From: Chitinophaga polysaccharea | GTDB lineage: Bacteria > Bacteroidota > Bacteroidia > Chitinophagales > Chitinophagaceae | DNA length: 64,000 nt | NCBI RefSeq assembly: GCF_007829335.1 | Contig: NZ_VIWO01000001.1 | Span: forward strand, 1,488,001-1,552,000 | Direction: 5' to 3' | In this document: positions 53,448-61,400 of the stretch, one piece after another | Layout: every line of letters starts with the position of its first letter | How positions within the stretch are numbered: position 1 is the first letter of the stretch | Position numbers and translations under genes: made by a program | The notes under the pieces: generated by a model | The model's input: the letters and a program-made list of their open reading frames with translations, nothing else | Database searches by the model: none | What the model was told of the DNA's origin: nothing

Positions 53448-54671
53448 ATGAATAAGTTCATAACATATATAACACTCGCTGTACTGCTGCTCTCCGGGCA
53501 GCAGGCAGCGGCCCTGGAGCGGCCGGATACGTCAGGTACCTGTTTCAGCGCAGTACTGGACACTGCTGTGAATCCGTATAGTTTGGGCATTGCTGGTAAC
53601 TGGCGTCCTTACCGCACATATACCTATTACGGCCAACGGAAAGATTCTATGGTGTCTATGGAAGCAGATATCCGCAGCGCGGGCACATTTGCTGCTTTCG
53701 CACCTTTCTGGAATCGTCAGGCCGATAGTACATTGAAGCCGGCGTATGACAGCAATACCTGGGTGTGGAATGCGCAAACCACGCTTTTTAATGTGAAGGG
53801 GCTGGAGCTGGAAAATAAAGATCCATTAGGCCGGTATAACTCCGGTTTATATGGATACGACAATGCGCTGCCAGTGGCTGTTATACAAAATGGGCGTTAC
53901 CGGGAATCTATTTTTGAAGGCTTCGAGGATTATTATTTCTCCAACAACCAGATAGATACGGCTTGTTCGTCCAGCCGGAATTTTGATTTCTCTCCTTATA
54001 AATCGAACCTGGATACTACCATGGTGCATACAGGTCGTTATGCGCTGAAAGTAGCAGCAGGACAGGCCGCGGCGGTGGGTACCCTTGTAGTGACGGATGA
54101 CCAGGAGAATTTCGACTTTACCATTAAAACAGGTAGCCTCGCCTGCGGCGTTAGCGGTGTAGCGCTCAAAAGTATCCGGGCCGATGGTAAGGTAATACTG
54201 CCATCGTTTTCTCCCTTTGCCGGAAAACGAATGTTGGTGGGTGCATGGATAAAGGAAGCCAATAACTGTAGTTGCAGTACTTATGTCAACAATAATGTTA
54301 CGGTGAAAACAGGAACCAGCAATATTGTAGGTAAGCCCTCGGGGAATATTATCGAGGGCTGGCAACGGATTGAAATGGTGGTGGATATCCCTTCGGGTGC
54401 AACCACCTTTACCATTACACTCAATGCCACGGGTAGTACAGCCGTTTACTTCGATGATATCCGCGTACATCCTTTTAATGCCAATATGAAGTCTTTTGTC
54501 TATGATCCCGTTTCATTGCGACTGATGGGAGAACTGGATGAAAATAATTATGCCACCTTTTATGAATATGATGATGATGGTACGTTGGTGCGCCTGAAGA
54601 AGGAAACAGAACGTGGCATAAAAACTATTAAAGAAACCCGTAGCGCTCTTATTAAAGATGAAAATCCCTGA
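53448..54671 (+). CDS. Secreted jelly-roll-like protein with YD-like tail (RHS cluster gene 4)
   Basis: 407 residues with a signal peptide ('FITYITLAVLLLSGQQAAAL'). Residues about 165-345 look like a carbohydrate-binding-module-type jelly roll ('MVHTGRYALKVAAGQAAAVG', 'AWIKEANNCSCS', 'IEGWQRIEMVVDIPSGATTF', 'STAVYFDDIRVHP'). The tail 'YDPVSLRLMGELDENNYATF' and 'YEYDDDGTLVRLKKETERGI' is the YD-repeat-like ending found in Bacteroidota RHS proteins, so this gene may be a separated module of the same shell. It overlaps or abuts the next gene. Confidence 0.85.
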   Translation: MNKFITYITLAVLLLSGQQAAALERPDTSGTCFSAVLDTAVNPYSLGIAGNWRPYRTYTYYGQRKDSMVSMEADIRSAGTFAAFAPFWNRQADSTLKPAYDSNTWVWNAQTTLFNVKGLELENKDPLGRYNSGLYGYDNALPVAVIQNGRYRESIFEGFEDYYFSNNQIDTACSSSRNFDFSPYKSNLDTTMVHTGRYALKVAAGQAAAVGTLVVTDDQENFDFTIKTGSLACGVSGVALKSIRADGKVILPSFSPFAGKRMLVGAWIKEANNCSCSTYVNNNVTVKTGTSNIVGKPSGNIIEGWQRIEMVVDIPSGATTFTITLNATGSTAVYFDDIRVHPFNANMKSFVYDPVSLRLMGELDENNYATFYEYDDDGTLVRLKKETERGIKTIKETRSALIKDENP

Positions 54672-54675
54672 AACT

Positions 54676-55422
54676 ATGAACCGTTTGAAATGGATTCTCT
54701 GTTGTATTTGCTTGCTGGTAGCCAGCTTTCAGGGCAAAGGACAAACAGTGGAAAACCTGGATAAAGCAATGGACATCCTAAGCAAGGCTGGTGCGGTATA
54801 TAGCAAAGGGCAGCTGTCCTTTGATATACGCTACACCTATGCCAATGAAGAACAGCCAACTGTGATCACCGACTCGCTAAGTGGCAGCATACGAATGGCA
54901 GGAGGTAATTGTTTTTCTGTTTTGCAAAACAGTGTGGTGCTGAAAAATGCACGGTATAATATCGCCCTGTTTAAGGAAGACAAACTCATGTATGTGACTA
55001 AACCAGCACCTAAAGACAGCCTCAACGCTTCACCCATGGCGATGATTGGAGCTATGGTGAAACAAGCCGGCATTAAAACCTGCAATATTACTGATAAGAA
55101 GGATACCACCACCATACGGTTTGGATTTGGTGCCGCTGCTCCTTACCGGTTTATGGAAATTAAACTGGATAGTAAAACTTCACGTGTGCATCAGTTACAG
55201 TTTGCTATCCAGCGTGCACTTTTGCCCGGGGCGCCGTCAGCAGCGGATGCCGACAGCACCAGCTATGCAATGGTAAAAGGAGTGTTCAGTCATTATAGTA
55301 CCGCCGATATTGATGCGGGCCTGTTCGATGAAAAGCAATTTTTTACCCGCAAGGCAGATAAGCTCCTTCCGAGCGCTGCATACGAAGACTATGAAGTATT
55401 TATTGGATCCCCGAATCTATAA
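54676..55422 (+). CDS. LolA-like secreted protein (RHS cluster gene 5)
   Basis: 248 residues from the ATG at 54676 (an ATG at 54658 would overlap gene 4 by 14 bases). Signal peptide 'LKWILCCICLLVASFQGKGQ'. The body has the single half-barrel pattern of LolA/LolB or outer-membrane lipoprotein-sorting-like proteins ('QLSFDIRYTYANEEQPTVIT', 'SGSIRMAGGNCFSVLQNSVV', 'NIALFKEDKLMYVT'). The match is structural in feel, not motif-based, so the family call is uncertain. It ends 10 bases before the giant RHS gene and probably helps export or fold it. Confidence 0.82.
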   Translation: MNRLKWILCCICLLVASFQGKGQTVENLDKAMDILSKAGAVYSKGQLSFDIRYTYANEEQPTVITDSLSGSIRMAGGNCFSVLQNSVVLKNARYNIALFKEDKLMYVTKPAPKDSLNASPMAMIGAMVKQAGIKTCNITDKKDTTTIRFGFGAAAPYRFMEIKLDSKTSRVHQLQFAIQRALLPGAPSAADADSTSYAMVKGVFSHYSTADIDAGLFDEKQFFTRKADKLLPSAAYEDYEVFIGSPNL

Positions 55423-55432
55423 GATAGAATTT

Positions 55433-58400
55433 ATGCGCCCTATACGTGGAATAATATTATTGTTGTTAATACTGACAGGCCAGTGGCTTAATCCTGGCCT
55501 GCTGCTGGCTCAAACTGGCCTTACAGTAAAGAAAATGCTGGATGGTAGCAAAGGCGAGCTGGTAGCGAATGCTTCCGTAATGGTACAGGATAGCGCCTAT
55601 TTTGACGCTACGCTAAAACCTAAGCTGGAAGCATCGTACCCGGTTAAAAATGCGGTTACCTTCAAATTGAATGAATATAGTCCGGTATATCCGGGCGGAG
55701 CTTTTACGGCTACCGCCAATGTGCGAATTACCTATACCAAGCCCGATCAAACTACAGGTACGGTAGACAGGACGCTCGCTATTAACTATGATACCACTAC
55801 GTCGTATAATAGCCGTAGTAGCTTTGTATTTAGCGATGCACACCGGGTAGATGTTAAATTACTCAGCGTCACCGTCAGCAACCCGGCGGTATTGGGAATG
55901 TTAGTGCTGGAGAATGAAATGAACGTGAAGCCGGTTTTTAAGCTGGATGCTGTGAATGATGCCGTTAAAAATATCAGTTATGTAAATGCTCCGAATACAG
56001 ATTCTACCGACGAGCTGACCGTTCGCTGGGATGCCGTAACCGGCGCCGACGAATATGACCTGGAGTGGGCATATGTAGATTCCACCGCTTTAGTCAACCA
56101 GCGTTATGGCAACCCGCTGAATAGCAACCTGGTGTTTCGTAATAATGCCTCCAGGGTAAGTGTTAGCCAGAACGTATACGCTATACCGTTATTATATGAC
56201 AACGGGGGCGTACTGTACGTTAGGGTAAGGGCAGTGCAGGTGAAAGAAAAAAATAGCCGTACCGCTACCTCTTGGAGCAGTGATTTTGCCAATGGCATGG
56301 TGGCCTTCAATTTTACCGGGCATCAGCGTAAACTTAACTGGCAATCTAGTATCGGTTTCGCAGAAGATGGTAAACGTAAGGCTGTAGTGCAGTACTTTGA
56401 CGGATCGATGCTAGCCAGGCAAACGGTAACAAAGGATAATACCACACAAACTACCACGGTAGCCGAAACGATGTACGACCGCCAGGGAAGACCTGTTATC
56501 CAGGTACTACCGGCGCCTACACTGGAAAATATTATGAAGTACCGGCCAGGCTTTAATACGGCCGTCAATGGCGCTGAGTACGACAAAGACCAGTACGATA
56601 ACCTAACAGATCCCACGCAGATTTTAACGGTGGCTGCCAACCCTATGGGTACCGGCAAAGGCGCTGCTAATTATTATTCCCCGCAGAATCCCAATGCAGC
56701 ACAGGGCCTGGAGAGATTTGTGCCGGATGCGCAGGGATACCCTTTCACAGAAACGGTGTATACTCCTGATAATACCGGCAGGATTAGCCGCCAGAGCGGA
56801 GTAGGGGTAGACTATAAGCTGAGAAGCGGCCATGAAACAGTATATACATATGGTAGCGCAGCCCAGAAAGAACTGGATGCCATTTTTGGAACAGATGCAG
56901 GAGATGAGTCGCACTACTTCAAAAATATGGTACGGGATGCAAATGGCCAGTATAGCGTTACTTACCAGGACATGCACGGACGTACCGTGGCTACTGCATT
57001 GGCAGGTGGCGCAGACAGTGGCCGGCTAAAAGACTTGCCCACCAACATTATTTCCCCGGTAACAGAAACTTTAAGCGGGGTGGGAAAAACTGATTTTCAT
57101 GACTTAGAGATGAGTACCAGGAAGTCGCAGCTGGTGGAGCGGAAGGAGTATTATACTTTCTCTTACACCCTGGTACCGCCGGTACTGAAGAAGAAAGACT
57201 GCAATGGTGTAGATGTTTGCTATATCGGGAAATTTGACCTGGAGATCAAGATCACCGACGATTCTTATAATCAACTGTTGGGCGGACAACCGGTGATTAA
57301 AACATTTACCAACTATAATGCAGGAACAGTAATATCCGATTGTAACACTCCGGCCCCGATAACGGTGTCTTTCAGCCTATGGCTGGAGAAAGGCTCCTAC
57401 GATATCACCAAAACGCTGAGGATTAACGAGGCTGCCCTGAACGACTACCGCAACAATCTTTTTCTGAAGGGGAATGTATGTACTTCACTGGATAAAATTA
57501 TCCAGGAACAACGTACGCTGATGGGCGGCACCACGTGTGAACCTACCTGCCAGTCTTGCCTCGCGGGGTTGGGCACCTACAGCAGTTTTGTAACCCGGTA
57601 TATGCAGCAGGCGGGATGGAACCTGGCCGACTCGGCAAACTACCGTAATGAGCTGAATGCTGCCTGGACTAAAGCCGTTGACGCCTGCGACCTGCTCTGT
57701 CAGAAAATACCGGAATCGGCATCTATTCGTAAGGCAATGTTGGCTGATATGACGGCGCCTTCTGGGCAATATGCCAATGCAGATAGTACAAGGTATGAAT
57801 ACTCCATCTTCTATAATGGTAATGGCGCAGTAAATCCCCGTTATAAAGACACCACGATCATTTACCGGGATGCGGATGGCAATCCCTCCATGGTATTGGA
57901 TGAATTGATAGACAAGATGGTAACACCGCAGCAGCTGTTACCAACACAGTTTGCCGCGAAGTTCCAGCCATCCTGGGCAGATGCTTTGTTGCCTTATCAC
58001 CCCGAATATTGTAAGTTACTGGAATCAGAGCGCCACAAGGAAAGCCAGCTATGGGATATTAAGTTTGGGGCGGTAGATACTTACCAGGCTGCAAAAGATA
58101 GTGGTTACCTCAACCCCACCAATGGTTCGGGTGGCGTATTTGCCGCTTATGGCACCAATGTGTCCAGGCAGGATCCGTTGGTGAGCGAAAAAGCGGGAGC
58201 GTATAAAGGAGATTTTGAAAGTCATTTGACCAGTTATAAGAATGGGGTATCTATCTACGCTTACAGCGCCATCGCTGTATTATGTAAGAAGAACGATAGT
58301 AATTGTGCCAGTAACTTTAGTGGTCCTGGAAGTGTTTTCAATGAGAGCTCGCTTTGCCCCGGAGATTTAAATATGATATGGCGTAGTTTCAGAGAGGCCT

Positions 58401-61400
58401 ACCTGTCTGAAAAAAGGAAGTATATAGATAACCTGGTGGAGACAGCTATTTGTCCGGCGGGCGCCGCCAAAGTAAGTGCTGCCACGTTGGTGCAGGCGGG
58501 CATGGTGCCTGATTTCCCTAATGCCACTGCCATTATGCAAAATGGTGGATACGATTATGTATTGAATCCAGGCACTGAAGCAGCTATGACTGATTCCGCA
58601 AAGAAGGCGCAGCAACAATCCTATGATCAGAATTGCAATTCGTATGTAAATACCTGGATGAATCAACTGGCGCCTTGTCAGTATACACCGGCGCAATGGC
58701 AAGATGTAAAGGCGTTGCTCTTGCAGGTATGTAAGGATGGATCCGACAGTGCGCATCCCATGGGGGCCAGTTCTACGCCGCCGGATGCGAATAATCAGAG
58801 CAGGTCGTTTGAAAGTGTAATTAACAGCTATAACACCTCCCATGGTATTACGGCCGATCGGAATGTATGTAATGGGTTGTTGATCAAAACACCTGCGGCT
58901 TATAATGCGCAGTCAGTTACCAGCAATATGCCGGTGCTTACCAAACCAGGAGATTGTGAATGCGGCAAGGTAACAACCATGAAGCGGGAGTACGACCTGG
59001 CACACCTCGGGCAGGAAACATTTTCTGCGTACCTGATGAGAACCCGTCAGCTTAATATCAGCCAGGCCCAACTCAATGATTTACTGGATGCCTGCAATGC
59101 TTCCGGGGCTTGTACTTATATCGACCACGTGGTGAATATTCCTCCTGCATTTCAATGTTATAGTCCTGCACCTTGTACTACCTGCAAAGTGGTAGATAGC
59201 TTATATGCTACGTTCACAGCAGCTTATCCGGGCATTACGCCACTGATTCCAGAGGCAGATACTATGCAGCAGCGGAAGAACGAGTTGTTTGCCAATTATA
59301 TGAATAACCGTTTGGGATATAGTTTATCGGTGGTGGATTACCTGGTTTTCCGGGATAGCTGTCAGCGAAGCGGCTACGGAGATACGGTGGTGGGGCAACA
59401 GCCACTGAGTATTTCCCTGTTGAATGGCGCCGGTGCAAAGATCATCGATATCAAACGCACGCAGGATGGGGGCTTGATCATAGCTGGTGCTACGTTGATC
59501 GCCAATACCAATACCTATGATAAAGCCCTGTTGATGAAGGTAAAAGCCAACGGGGAAGTAATGTGGACAAAGACTTTTGACGCAGGTAGCCAGCGGGATC
59601 ACTTTATGAAAGTAAATGAAACGGCCAACGGAGGTTTTATTGCGGCGGGAAGTACTTTGAACAACACCTTTACAGACGACGGCATAACACCTACCCAGGG
59701 CGGGTATGCCAGCATCGTACGGTTGGACGCTGCCGGTAATGTAGTGTGGAATAAAGGCATTTATACAGGTGGTACGGATGGCAATGAAATCCGTGATATC
59801 ATAGAGCTAAGCAATGGAGATATTGCCTTTACAGGGATGCATAACGCTACTTCTGCTCAATGTGACTGGATGGTAGGCGTGTTAAACAGTGCAGGAACGG
59901 TGAAATGGATCAGGAAAATGGGATCCATTTATGGCGATATTGCTCAGGCGATGGTGGAAGATGGTGATACGCTGGTGATGGCCGGCTTGTACTACGTTAG
60001 CGGCAGGTATGATTTTGCATTGAACGGAATTAATAAGGGGACGGGAGAATACCTGGGTGGCCGGTTGTATAACCAGGATGATAAAAAGTCTGATATCTCC
60101 GCGATGTATAAATTACCTGGCGGAACTGGTTACCGGTTAACCATGACAGGAGCCACCGACATGGGGTCATCCAATGGTCGCGGAGCAGTGGTAGACATTG
60201 CACTTGACGGTAGTGTAAGCCGGGGAGTGCGGCTTACAGGGTTGGAATCTGGTTATCCTAATACTTATTTCCTTGGATCTGAATTACTCAGCGATGGCAG
60301 CGTACTCTTAGCACCGAACCTGGACGAACCCAATAACGGTATTTACGTGGCTAAGCTGGCTGCCAATGGTGCCTTGTCGTGGTCCAGGCGCCTGCAGCAG
60401 ACCGCTGCAGGAAGCTGGGTGAGAAAATTGGTGCTGGGGCCGGGAAATAATTCGATCGTAGAAGGCGCCGTTTTCGGACGCAATGCTACTTTATTTACCT
60501 ACGACCTAAATGGTAAGGCTGCTTGTAACGATACTACGGTGGCAATGTCAGCAGATCCTCTCCCGGTAACGGTAAGTACTTTTACTTTGAGTATAAATGA
60601 GATGATTAATTATCCCTCATTTAACAGTAATTCCACTGTTGGTACCGCATCCTTTACCACCAACTACGATTATTGCCAGGGTGGAGCAAATGGGGCCATG
60701 ACCTTGTACAAAGGCCCGCTGTTATGTGGCCAGTCGAAGCCTGTATTTGACTATGTACCGGTAGCTACTGAAAACAGTTGTACCGATAGCAGTTTTTACC
60801 TGTTGAACACTGCCGTTGAGATATATAAATCGCGGGTAGATTCCCTGCGTAATGACTTTGACCAGGCATATATTGCCAGCTGTAAGCAAGCCGCTGCAGC
60901 GGAAGTATTCACCATGGCGCATGGCTTAAGTGAATATCACTATACCCTTTATTATTATGACCAGGCGGGTAACCTGGTTAAAACAGTACCTCCCGCCGGC
61001 GTGGTATTAGATCGTTCTGATACCTGGCTGAATGGCGTAAGTGCCGCCCGGGCAAATGGCACGCGTAAAGTGCCGGCACATAGCCTGGTAACAGAGTATC
61101 GCTACAATACCCTGAACCAGGTGGTAGAGCAGCGGTCGCCCGACGGTGGTTTAAGCCGCTTTTGGTACGACCGCTTAGGCCGACTGGCGGTATCGCAGAA
61201 TGCGCAACAAAGAATCAATAACCTATACAGCTATACGCTGTACGACTACCTGGGCAGAATTACGGAAGTAGGGCAGCTTAAATCTCTCACCCCCATTACC
61301 AACCTGGTAAGCCGCAATAATACCAGCTTACAGCAATGGTTAGCGGCTGCAGCATCTACCAAAACGGAAGTAACGGTAACGGTGTATGACGCGGCCTATT

